Assembly: GCA_021163425.1 (NCBI GenBank)
Contig: JAGGWS010000036.1
Coordinates: forward strand, 1 to 46,421
DNA length: 46,421 nucleotides
Direction of reading: 5' to 3'
DNA from: Candidatus Omnitrophota bacterium
GTDB lineage: Bacteria > Omnitrophota > Gorgyraeia > Duberdicusellales > Duberdicusellaceae
A program made the translations under genes and the position numbers. Below are positions 35,516 to 43,140 of the stretch, one piece after another; positions within the stretch are counted from its first letter, which is position 1; every line of letters starts with the position of its first letter. The notes beneath the pieces were generated by a model, which made no database searches, was not told the DNA's origin, and worked only from the letters and a program-made list of their open reading frames with translations.

Positions 35516-36706
35516 ATGTTTTCAGAAAGAGTTAGAAATATAAGTCCCTCTCTAACCTTGGCTATTTCTGCCCGGGCTAAGGCTATGAGAAAGCAAGGGT
35601 TAGATGTAGTTAGTTTATCTGCTGGTGAGCCTGATTTTGATACCCCTGCGAATATTAAAGAAAAAGCTAAACAAGCCTTAGATAAAGGTTTTACTAAGTA
35701 TACTCCTTCTTCAGGGTTAGTTGAACTTAAAGAAGCTATAATAAAAAAGTTTAGAGAAGATAATGGATTAGATTACAACCTCAATCAGATTTTAGTTTCT
35801 CCCGGAGCAAAGTATGTTATATTTGAAGTAATTTTTTCTTTAGTTAATCCGGGAGAAGAAGTAATTATTCCCTCTCCTTACTGGGTAAGTTATCCGGAGA
35901 TGGTAAGATTAGCTGCAGGAACCCCTGTATTTTTAGAGACTAAGAAAGAAGAGAATTTTAAGATAAACCCTCAAGAGCTTAATAAATTAATAACTTCCAG
36001 GACCAAGCTCTTAATTCTTAATACACCTTCTAATCCTGCCGGAATAGTCTATAGCCGGAAAGAGTTAGAAGAAATTGGTAAAGTAGTTGAGGAGAGAGGA
36101 ATTTTCTGTCTTTCTGATGAGATATACGAGAAGATTATCTTTGATAACTTAACTCACATAAGTATTGCTTCTTTGTCTTCTAAACTTAAAGAAAGGACAA
36201 TTGTAGTAAACGGACTTTCTAAAGCTTATTCTATGACTGGCTGGCGGATAGGTTATGGGGGAGGCCCTGAAGGAATAATAAGGCTTGCTTCTAATCTCCA
36301 ATCCCACACTACTTCTTGCCCTGCCTCTATTTCTCAGTATGCCGGGATTGAAGCCTTAGAAGGTTCTCAAGAAGAAGTTAAAAAAATGAGAGAAGAATTT
36401 GAGGAGAGAAGAGACTATCTTTTGCAAAGAATAAGCAAAATTAGAGGGCTTCCTTGTATTAAGCCTCAGGGGGCTTTTTATTGTTTCTTAGACATAAGTA
36501 ACTTCTTAGGTAAGAAGATTAAAGGTAAAATTATTAAAGGCTCTTTAGAGTTTGCTTCTACTTTGTTAGAAGAGGAAAAAGTAGCAGTAATCCCGGGCAA
36601 AGCCTTTGGCAGGGATGATTTTGTAAGAGTCTCTTTTGCTACTTCTTTAGAGGAGCTTAAAAAAGGTTTAGACAGAATAGAGAATTTTCTTAATAACTTA
36701 ACTTAA
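35516..36706 (+). CDS. Class I/II aminotransferase (aspartate aminotransferase-like)
   Basis: 396 residues from ATG 35516; a TTG one codon earlier is less likely. LSAGEPDFDTPANIKEKAKQAL, YTPSSGLVELKEAI, ILNTPSNPAGIVYSRKEL, LSDEIYEKIIF and the PLP lysine Lys236 in LSKAYSMTGWRIGY place it in the Igamma/AspC group of fold-type I enzymes. Arg in FVRVSFATS is the usual carboxylate-binding region. Aspartate or aromatic amino acids are likely substrates, but aspartate/prephenate specificity cannot be settled. A homocitrate-synthase-like gene follows after 11 bp, so the two may act in one 2-oxoacid/amino-acid route. Confidence 0.88.
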   Translation: MFSERVRNISPSLTLAISARAKAMRKQGLDVVSLSAGEPDFDTPANIKEKAKQALDKGFTKYTPSSGLVELKEAIIKKFREDNGLDYNLNQILVSPGAKYVIFEVIFSLVNPGEEVIIPSPYWVSYPEMVRLAAGTPVFLETKKEENFKINPQELNKLITSRTKLLILNTPSNPAGIVYSRKELEEIGKVVEERGIFCLSDEIYEKIIFDNLTHISIASLSSKLKERTIVVNGLSKAYSMTGWRIGYGGGPEGIIRLASNLQSHTTSCPASISQYAGIEALEGSQEEVKKMREEFEERRDYLLQRISKIRGLPCIKPQGAFYCFLDISNFLGKKIKGKIIKGSLEFASTLLEEEKVAVIPGKAFGRDDFVRVSFATSLEELKKGLDRIENFLNNLT

Positions 36707-36717
36707 GGAGGTAGAAG

Positions 36718-37950
36718 ATGGCTAAGATTTATATTATTGATGTTACTAACCGAGATGGGGTTCAGACTTCCCGGATATGTCTATCTAAGCTCCAGAAGAC
36801 TTTAATCAATATCTACCTTAATAAATTTGGGATTTTCCAGAGTGAGTTTGGTTTTCCTTTTACTAACCACGAGATTAACTATTTAAATGCTAACTTAGAA
36901 TTAGCTGAAGCAGGAGTTATTTCTCCTATGCGCTTGAGTGGCTGGTTGAGAGCTATCCCTCAAGATGTAGAAATTGCTTTTAAGAATATCCCTCGTTTGA
37001 AGCATTTAAATCTCTCTATCTCTACTTCTAAACAGATGATAGTTTATAAGTTTAAAAAGAAACTCGATGAAGAAGGAGTAATTAAAGTTATGCAGTCGGC
37101 AGTTAAGTTAGCCAGAGAAAAAGGAGCAGAAAGCATTGGAGTAAATGCTGAGGATGCCTCCCGTACTGATTTAAATTACTTAATAGAGTTCTCCTTAGCT
37201 GCAAAATCAGCCGGTGCAGATAGGATAAGGTATTGTGACACTTTAGGTTATGATTCTCCCTTTTCTATCTATGAGCGGGTTAAGAAATTAGCTGAAAAAA
37301 TTAAAATGCCCATAGAACTTCATTGCCATAATGATTTAGGTATGGCTGTGGCTAATTCTTTGGCTGGGGCAAAAGCAGTGGTAGATTCAGGGTTTGATGC
37401 CTATATTAATACCTGTATAAATGGGATTGGCGAACGGGCAGGTAACGCTGATCTGGTGTCAGTAGTTCTGGCAATTAAATATTCCCAGGATATAGAAAAT
37501 AGATATAAGTTAGATGAAAGAATTAAGTTAAAATGGGCCTGGAAAGTGTGTAAGTATGCTTCTTATGCTCTGGGGATCCCTATACCTATAAATCAACCAG
37601 GAATTGGTGCTAATGCCTTTGCTCATGAATCAGGTATCCACGCTGACGGAGCTTTAAAGAACAGGAGGAATTACGAACTCTACGACTTTGAAGAATTAGG
37701 AAGAGGTGAGCCTGAGGTTATTGAAACAGGAAGGCAGATTACTGTAGGGGAATATTCAGGGATAAAAGGTTTTAGAAATGTCTATGAAAGATTAGCTATA
37801 AAATTTAAAGATGAAAAAGAGGCTGAAAAAGTTTTAGAACTTGTCCGCTATGCTAATGTTCATAATCAGAAGCCTCTGGTTGAAGAAGAACTAAGATTTA
37901 TTGCTGAGTATCCCCAGATAGCTCAAAAAATATTTACTATGACTCCTTAA
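36718..37950 (+). CDS. Homocitrate/isopropylmalate synthase-family enzyme, possible Re-citrate synthase
   Basis: 410 residues. The TIM-barrel starts IIDVTNRDGVQTSR (Arg12-Asp13; the family norm is DTTLRDGEQ). ELHCHNDLGMA carries the metal-binding His202 and His204. INGIGERAGNADL and a C-terminal helical subdomain with FAHESGIHADGALKN complete the homocitrate synthase-like architecture. It lacks a LeuA-type allosteric domain. Family members condense acetyl-CoA with a 2-oxoacid. The VTNRDGVQTSR variant recalls the anaerobe proteins shown to be Re-citrate synthases (Clostridium kluyveri, Dehalococcoides), but that is from memory. A strong AAGGAGG precedes the ATG. It is probably co-transcribed with the aminotransferase. 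Confidence 0.82.
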   Translation: MAKIYIIDVTNRDGVQTSRICLSKLQKTLINIYLNKFGIFQSEFGFPFTNHEINYLNANLELAEAGVISPMRLSGWLRAIPQDVEIAFKNIPRLKHLNLSISTSKQMIVYKFKKKLDEEGVIKVMQSAVKLAREKGAESIGVNAEDASRTDLNYLIEFSLAAKSAGADRIRYCDTLGYDSPFSIYERVKKLAEKIKMPIELHCHNDLGMAVANSLAGAKAVVDSGFDAYINTCINGIGERAGNADLVSVVLAIKYSQDIENRYKLDERIKLKWAWKVCKYASYALGIPIPINQPGIGANAFAHESGIHADGALKNRRNYELYDFEELGRGEPEVIETGRQITVGEYSGIKGFRNVYERLAIKFKDEKEAEKVLELVRYANVHNQKPLVEEELRFIAEYPQIAQKIFTMTP

Positions 37951-38002
37951 TAAGAAACTTCTTCTTTCCAAAATATTTATTGAGTTCTTAATTTTTGAGT
38001 AG

Positions 38003-38713
38003 ATGGATATTAAGGGTAATGAAATCATCTTTGAGGATGACTTTCTATTGGTAATAAATAAAAAACCCGGTCTTTTAGTTATCCCTACTCCTAAAAAGGA
38101 GAAGTATACCCTTCTTTCTTTAGTGAATGAGTATCTTCAACCAAAGAGAGAAAGAGCTTACCCTTGCCACAGATTAGACCGCCCTACTTCTGGACTCATT
38201 ATCTTTGCTAAAAGTATAGAGAATCAGAGGAAAGTTATGGCTCAATTTAGAGAAGGTAAAGTAGAAAAGAGATATCTAGGGATAGTTCAGGGCAGATTTA
38301 GAAAAAAGCACCTTCTTTTAAAAGGCTATATAAAACCTCAAAAGAAAAGCTTAAAGTATGCAGTTAGCCAGATTAACTGTATTAAGAGTTTTAAAGATTT
38401 TTCTATTTTAGAGATAAGACCTCTAACCGGAAGAACTAATCAAATAAGGATTCAATTAGCAGGAATTAGCCACCCTCTAATTGGCGAAAGGAAGTATACT
38501 CTGGCTAAGAATTGGCCCATAAAATTTAAAAGGGTTTGTTTACATGCTTATTATCTTAAGTTTAGACATCCTTATAGTAAAGAGATTTTAAGCCTGATTT
38601 GTGAACTTCCTCCTGATATAAAGAAGTTTTTTGAGGAGAAAAAATTGAGAGTTGTGTTTAAACAAAGAAAGAGTTTATTAAACTCAGTTGAAGATAAAGG
38701 ATTTATGATATAA
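38003..38713 (+). CDS. RluA-family pseudouridine synthase without S4 domain
   Basis: 236 residues. The catalytic motif is CHRLDRPTSGLIIFAKS with the nucleophilic Asp. LEIRPLTGRTNQIRIQLAGISHPLIGERKY is the second conserved block. Unlike the copy at 13361 it starts directly with the catalytic domain (FEDDFLLVINKKPGLLVIP). Members without S4 include RluA/TruC and many uncharacterised proteins, so the target (23S rRNA or tRNA) is unknown. No Shine-Dalgarno is visible. A promoter for the next operon lies inside its 3' end. Confidence 0.85.
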   Translation: MDIKGNEIIFEDDFLLVINKKPGLLVIPTPKKEKYTLLSLVNEYLQPKRERAYPCHRLDRPTSGLIIFAKSIENQRKVMAQFREGKVEKRYLGIVQGRFRKKHLLLKGYIKPQKKSLKYAVSQINCIKSFKDFSILEIRPLTGRTNQIRIQLAGISHPLIGERKYTLAKNWPIKFKRVCLHAYYLKFRHPYSKEILSLICELPPDIKKFFEEKKLRVVFKQRKSLLNSVEDKGFMI

Positions 38714-38714
38714 T
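38688..38714 (+). promoter_or_regulatory. Promoter of the metallopeptidase/ATP-grasp operon
   Basis: TTGAAG (38688-38693), 15-nt spacer, extended -10 TGA-TATAAT (38706-38714). It overlaps the end of the pseudouridine synthase gene. A perfect AGGAGG lies before the GTG at 38755. Confidence 0.5.
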
Positions 38715-38754
38715 ACTATGGTTTATCAGAAGCTTTAAAAGAAGGAGGTTTAAG

Positions 38755-38940
38755 GTGTTAGCAGGTTTTTTGCTGGTATTAGCAGGGGTTTTAATAGCAA
38801 TATTTCCCCAACTTTTATCTTTAATAGTTGCTTTATTTCTTATCGGAGCAGGCTTAAATATAATTTTTATAAGTTATTATTACAAAAAGGTTTCTCGGCA
38901 TTTTGATAATCCTTTTATAGATTTTATTTTCAGGTTTTGA
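38755..38940 (+). CDS. Small two-helix membrane protein (DUF3096-like)
   Basis: 61 residues from GTG 38755, 6 nt after AGGAGG. Two hydrophobic helices (about 2-20 and 22-42; LLVLAGVLIAIFPQLLSLIVALFLIGAGLN) are followed by a short basic and aromatic tail. The pattern of a Gly-rich helix, FPQLL turn and IVAxFLIxxG matches small DUF3096-type membrane peptides, whose function is unknown. Its stop overlaps the ATG of the metallopeptidase gene by one base, so it is translationally coupled to it. Confidence 0.65.
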   Translation: MLAGFLLVLAGVLIAIFPQLLSLIVALFLIGAGLNIIFISYYYKKVSRHFDNPFIDFIFRF

Positions 38941-39947
38941 TGAGAAAGGAAGTAGATTTATCTCAAATTTCTGAGGAAGAACTTTTAGAGCTGAGACTTT
39001 GTGATTTGCCTTTAAAGATAGAAGGAACCTGGTTAGAAGATTGTGTAAATCAGCTTTATCAGGAGTTAGAAAGGAAAGGGATAAAATTTAAGCCTCCCTG
39101 CTATTTAGCCGATGAATGGCTTACTCCTGATAATGAGCCGGTAATAGGTATTGCTTTTTTCTTAGCCCATCCCCGGCTGATAAGATTAGAAAAAAAGATG
39201 ATGTTAGAAGCTGAAGGAGAAACTAAGCCTTGGTGTATGAGACTTTTAAGACACGAGTCCGGCCATGCTTTAAATTATGCTTACAAACTCTACCGGAAAA
39301 AGAAATGGCAGAAGATTTTTGGAAAATTTTCTAAAGAGTATACTGATACTTATAGGTTCAGGCCTTACAGCCGGAATTTTGTAAGACATTTAGAGGATTA
39401 TTATGCTCAATACCATCCTGATGAGGATTTTGCTGAAACTTTTGCGGTCTGGCTTTCTCCGGCGATTGACTGGAGGTCTCAATATAAAGGCTGGGGTGCT
39501 TTGAAGAAGTTAGAGTATGTGGATGAAGTTATAAGTCAGATAAAAGATAAAGAGCCCTTAGTTAAGAGAGGAAAGAAATACTGGAGTATCGGCAGGTTAA
39601 AGATAAAATTAAAGAATTATTACCGGAGAAAAAGAAAATCCTGGGCTGAATATTTTCCTGATTTTCATGACGCTAATCTAAAAAGAATATTTTTAACTGA
39701 TTCTCAAGGTCAGCCTGCTTTTGAAATCATAAAGAAGTATAAAAAGGAGATATTAAACAATGTCTCGATGTGGACAGGGGAGAAGAAATATATAGCCGGA
39801 GAACTCTTAGATAATTTGATTGAACGCACCAAAGCTTTAAAACTCAAAGCTTCTGCAGACGAAACAATAGCCATTTTAAAGATTTCTACTTATATAACCA
39901 CTTTAATTATGAATTATAGATATACCGGCAAGTTTCAGAAGCAATAG
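38940..39947 (+). CDS. Predicted zinc metallopeptidase (HExGH type), function unknown
   Basis: 335 residues from ATG 38940. The zinc-binding motif is H105-E-S-G-H109, in LLRHESGHALNYAY. A downstream EDFAETFAVWLSP gives the likely third ligand Glu166, the layout of gluzincin-like putative zinc-binding metallopeptidases. No signal peptide or membrane helix is visible, so it is cytoplasmic unless attached to the adjacent membrane peptide. A Lys/Arg-rich middle (about 205-240) and a helical C-terminus follow. It is sandwiched between a coupled membrane peptide and an ATP-grasp ligase 4 bp downstream. The context suggests peptide or protein processing; the substrate is unknown. Confidence 0.75.
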   Translation: MRKEVDLSQISEEELLELRLCDLPLKIEGTWLEDCVNQLYQELERKGIKFKPPCYLADEWLTPDNEPVIGIAFFLAHPRLIRLEKKMMLEAEGETKPWCMRLLRHESGHALNYAYKLYRKKKWQKIFGKFSKEYTDTYRFRPYSRNFVRHLEDYYAQYHPDEDFAETFAVWLSPAIDWRSQYKGWGALKKLEYVDEVISQIKDKEPLVKRGKKYWSIGRLKIKLKNYYRRKRKSWAEYFPDFHDANLKRIFLTDSQGQPAFEIIKKYKKEILNNVSMWTGEKKYIAGELLDNLIERTKALKLKASADETIAILKISTYITTLIMNYRYTGKFQKQ

Positions 39948-39951
39948 AGCA

Positions 39952-40968
39952 ATGAAGAAGCCCAAAATACTTTTAGTTTTTGACACCCCTTATTTTATTG
40001 AGCGGGGTTATGATTTTAAAAAAGAATTTGAGGACCCTGGCTGGATGGTAGAACAAGAAGTTTATACTGCTCTTAAAGCTTCCGGCTATCCAGTAAGTCT
40101 TTTGGGGATTTATAACGATATAAGTATTCTTTTAGAAGAGATAAAGGAAAATCCTCCTGATATCATCTTTAACCTGGTAGAAGTTTTTAATCAGAAGTCT
40201 TTTTTGGATAAGAATGTAGCTTCTCTATTTGAAATGGTAGGTATCCCTTATACTGGAGCAAATCCTGAGGCTTTGTTTATTTGTAATAACAAAGCTTTAA
40301 CTAAGGAGATTTTAAGTTTTCATAGAATTAAGGTTCCTAATTTCTACACTTTTTACAAGGGGAGAAAAGTCTGGCTCCCTAAAAAGTTAAAACTCCCTTT
40401 GATTGTTAAGCCTCTTTGTGAAGAAGCTTCTCGAGGGATATCTTTAGCCTCGGTGGTAGATAGCGAGGAGGCTTTAATAGATAGAGTTAGGTTTATTCAT
40501 CAAAACTTCGATATCCCAGCTATAGCTGAAGAGTATATTGAAGGTAGAGAAATTTATGTAAGTATTCTCGGTAATAAAAAAATTAAAGTGCTTCCCTTTA
40601 GAGAAATGAAGTTTGGAGAGTTTCCTCAGGATGAACCCCGGATTGCTACTTATAAGGCTAAATGGGATTATGATTATCGGGAAAAGTGGGGGATAAAAAA
40701 TGTTTTTGCAGGGAGATTGCCTGAGGGAGTAGATAAAAAGATTGCTGATATCTGTAAACGGGCTTACCGTGCTTTATGTATGGATTCTTACGCTCGTTTT
40801 GATATTCGCTTTACAAGTAATTCAGAAGTTTATATAATAGAAGCAAATGCCAATCCTTCTTTGGCTAAGAATGATGAGGTAGTTCAATCAGCAGAGAAAG
40901 CAGGGATAAGCTATTTAAAACTTTTAGAGAGGATAATTGCTTTAGGTTTAGAAAGAAAAATTATTTAA
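39952..40968 (+). CDS. ATP-grasp ligase related to D-alanine-D-alanine ligase
   Basis: 338 residues. The N-terminal domain is Ddl-like (PDIIFNLVEVF, GIPYTGANPEALFICNNKALTKEIL). The ATP-grasp part has PLIVKPLCEEASRGISLASVV (the glycine-loop region), IAEEYIEGREIYVSIL and YARFDIRF...VYIIEANANPSLA with the metal-binding Glu-Asn pair. It differs from true Ddl in the substrate loop (DEPRIATYKAKWDYDYREKWG), and the usual Ddl partners (mur genes) are absent. The likely reaction is ATP-dependent amide-bond formation between carboxylate and amine; the substrate is unknown. It follows the metallopeptidase by 4 bp. Confidence 0.82.
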   Translation: MKKPKILLVFDTPYFIERGYDFKKEFEDPGWMVEQEVYTALKASGYPVSLLGIYNDISILLEEIKENPPDIIFNLVEVFNQKSFLDKNVASLFEMVGIPYTGANPEALFICNNKALTKEILSFHRIKVPNFYTFYKGRKVWLPKKLKLPLIVKPLCEEASRGISLASVVDSEEALIDRVRFIHQNFDIPAIAEEYIEGREIYVSILGNKKIKVLPFREMKFGEFPQDEPRIATYKAKWDYDYREKWGIKNVFAGRLPEGVDKKIADICKRAYRALCMDSYARFDIRFTSNSEVYIIEANANPSLAKNDEVVQSAEKAGISYLKLLERIIALGLERKII

Positions 40969-40970
40969 GT

Positions 40971-41246
40971 CTTCTTTATCTATTCTGTAAACTTCTCTTC
41001 TCTAACAAAAAAGATGAGGCAGTTAAAGAGTTTTCAGCTACTCACCTTTATTGTCCTAATTGCAAAGCTTCTATGCCGGTGAGAGAAGTTTTACTTTTAG
41101 TCTTGCCTGATGGTAATCTCTATGATTATCGATGCTTAGTCTGTGGAGATTCTCTGGGGATGAAGAAGGATAAGAAGAATATAAGGATTGATACTATTAA
41201 AGAAAGGAGGAGGCAAGATGACTTCAGAAGGCATAACCCTTATTAA
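40971..41246 (+). CDS. Zinc-ribbon ORF with no visible start codon
   Basis: An open frame runs from inside the ATP-grasp gene (from 40878) to TAA 41244-41246, overlapping moxR by 29 bp. It encodes KKDEAVKEFSATHLYCPNCK, then PVREVLLLVLPDGNLYDYRCLVCG: two CxxC pairs 25 residues apart, a convincing zinc ribbon. No ATG, GTG or TTG lies before the first CxxC. The first in-frame ATG (41073) would delete it. So the gene has a non-canonical start, is broken at the 5' end (the A6 run at 41007-41012 is a possible frameshift site), or contains a sequence error. The listed start only marks the first codons after the upstream stop. Confidence 0.55.
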   Translation, partial: LLYLFCKLLFSNKKDEAVKEFSATHLYCPNCKASMPVREVLLLVLPDGNLYDYRCLVCGDSLGMKKDKKNIRIDTIKERRRQDDFRRHNPY

Positions 41247-42213
41247 CGAGAAAGTAAAAAGAGAAAGCTCTTTTATTAGTGCTTTAAAGGGAGAAATTTC
41301 TAAAATAATTGTAGGCCAGGAGTACTTAATAGATAGGTTGTTAATAGGGCTTTTGGCGAATGGTCACATTTTGATTGAGGGTGTGCCAGGCTTGGCTAAA
41401 ACTCTTTCAGTAAGAGTTTTAGCTTCAGCTATCCAGACTAAGTTTCAGCGGATTCAGTTTACTCCCGATTTACTTCCTGCAGATTTAATCGGGACTTTAA
41501 TCTATAATCCTAAAGAGGTTAAATTCTCAGTAAAGAAAGGTCCTATCTTTGCTAACATAATCTTAGCTGATGAGATAAACCGAGCTCCGGCTAAAGTGCA
41601 AAGTGCTCTTTTAGAAGCTATGCAGGAAAGGCAGGTTACTATTGGAGAGGAAACTTTTAAATTAGATGAGCCTTTCTTAGTCTTAGCTACTCAGAACCCT
41701 ATAGAGCAAGAAGGAACTTATCCTTTACCCGAAGCTCAACTTGACCGATTTATGTTGAAGGTAAATATAACTTATCCTTCCTGGGAAGAAGAGCGTAAAA
41801 TCTTAAAAAGAATGAGTTTTACTGATAAAGAAATTAACCCCTGCCCAGTTATATCTCCTGAGGATATTCTTAAGGTGAGGAAAGTTGTAGATGAAGTTTA
41901 TATGGATGAGCGAATTGAGGAGTATATTTTAAATATAGTTTTTTCTACCCGTCAACCAGCCAGGTATAAGTTAGAAGATTTAACCCCCCTTATTCAATAT
42001 GGAGCTTCTCCCCGAGCTACTATTTATCTTACTTTAGCGGCTAAAGCCTACGCCTTTATTCAAGGCAGAGGTTATGTGGCTCCTCAAGACGTAAAGTCAG
42101 TAGCCCCCGATATCTTAAGACACAGGATAATTGTAAGTTATGAGGCTGAAGCTGAAGGTAAAACCTCTGAGGATATAATTAAAAGAATATTTGAAGAGAT
42201 AGAAGTTCCTTAA
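41218..42213 (+). CDS. MoxR-family AAA+ ATPase
   Basis: 331 residues from ATG 41218, placed after AAAGGAGGAGG. An in-frame TTG ten codons earlier simply runs through the Shine-Dalgarno. Walker A is GVPGLAKT (55-62). Walker B and the MoxR signature are ILADEINRAPAKVQSALLEAMQERQVTI, followed by sensor 1 LATQNPIEQEGTYPLPEAQLDRFML. The C-terminal lid has ASPRATIYLTLAAKAYA. MoxR proteins act as chaperone-like ATPases with VWA-domain partners, which are the next genes. It is the first of a five-gene operon and may begin co-transcribed with the upstream cassette. Confidence 0.94.
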   Translation: MTSEGITLINEKVKRESSFISALKGEISKIIVGQEYLIDRLLIGLLANGHILIEGVPGLAKTLSVRVLASAIQTKFQRIQFTPDLLPADLIGTLIYNPKEVKFSVKKGPIFANIILADEINRAPAKVQSALLEAMQERQVTIGEETFKLDEPFLVLATQNPIEQEGTYPLPEAQLDRFMLKVNITYPSWEEERKILKRMSFTDKEINPCPVISPEDILKVRKVVDEVYMDERIEEYILNIVFSTRQPARYKLEDLTPLIQYGASPRATIYLTLAAKAYAFIQGRGYVAPQDVKSVAPDILRHRIIVSYEAEAEGKTSEDIIKRIFEEIEVP

Positions 42214-42218
42214 TAGGG

Positions 42219-43091
42219 ATGATTCCTAAAGAAGTATTAACCCAGATAAGGTATATCCAGATTATTGCCTGTCGTTTAGTTAACGAAGTATTTGCTGGAG
42301 AATACCAGAGTGTATTTAAAGGTAGAGGTATGGAATTTGAGGAGGTTAGGGAGTACCAGCCCGGAGATGATATTCGTTCTATTGACTGGAATGTCACTGC
42401 TCGTATGAATACTCCTTATGTAAAAAAGTTTATAGAAGAAAGAGAGCTTACAGTTATGATTCTTTTAGATGTTTCGGGTTCTTTTTATTTTTCTTCAGTA
42501 AACAAATTAAAGAGAAGAATCTCTGCTGAGGTAGCTTCAATTCTGGCTTTTTCAGCTATGAGAAATAAAGATAAAGTGGGGTTAGTCCTTTTTACTGACC
42601 AAATAGAAAAGTTTCTTCCTCCTAAGAAAGGTCTAAATTACGGTTTAAGAATAATTAGGGAAGCTTTGTATTTTCAACCTTCTTCTCAGAGAACAGATAT
42701 ATCCAGGGCTTTAGATTTTCTTAACAAGGTTTGTAAGAGAAAAGCCGTAGTTTTTATTATTTCTGATTTTTACAGTGAAGATTTTGAGCATACTTTATCT
42801 CTTACTAACAAACATCACGATTTGATTGCAATTACTATTACTGACCCTAAAGAGTTAGAACTACCCAGTTTAGGTATGGTAAGTTTTTTTGATCCTGAGG
42901 CAGGAGAAGAGATAACAGTAGATACTTCTCCTGAGGTGAGGAAGGTATTTAAGAAAAGGGCTTTAAGTTTTTTTGAGAAAAGAGATAAGCTTTTTGAGCG
43001 GTTAGGTATTGATAATATTTCTCTACGTACAGATATTCCTTATAAAGATAGTTTAGTGGCTTTTTTTACTAAAAGGAGGTTGAGGAAGTGA
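42219..43091 (+). CDS. DUF58 (VWA-related) protein
   Basis: 290 residues. The DUF58 core VFKGRGMEFEEVREYQPGDDIRSIDWNVTARM is followed by a VWA-like fold with MIDAS motif LLDVSGSF (DxSxS), GLVLFTDQIEKFLPPKKG and AVVFIISDFYSED. No membrane helix is visible, so it is cytosolic. DUF58 proteins pair with MoxR ATPases in operons of envelope or metabolic enzyme maturation. It starts 5 bp after moxR. Confidence 0.92.
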   Translation: MIPKEVLTQIRYIQIIACRLVNEVFAGEYQSVFKGRGMEFEEVREYQPGDDIRSIDWNVTARMNTPYVKKFIEERELTVMILLDVSGSFYFSSVNKLKRRISAEVASILAFSAMRNKDKVGLVLFTDQIEKFLPPKKGLNYGLRIIREALYFQPSSQRTDISRALDFLNKVCKRKAVVFIISDFYSEDFEHTLSLTNKHHDLIAITITDPKELELPSLGMVSFFDPEAGEEITVDTSPEVRKVFKKRALSFFEKRDKLFERLGIDNISLRTDIPYKDSLVAFFTKRRLRK

Positions 43092-43129
43092 AGCTAGTAG
43101 AGAAAAATCTTCTATTATAGCTAGTAGAG
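43092..43129 (+). repeat. Short direct repeat between DUF58 and BatD-like genes
   Basis: AGCTAGTAGAG occurs at 43092-43102 and 43119-43129, separated by 16 bp. The second copy runs into a GAGGAGA that may serve as Shine-Dalgarno for the next ATG (43141). Confidence 0.5.
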
Positions 43130-43140
43130 GAGATAAGAAG

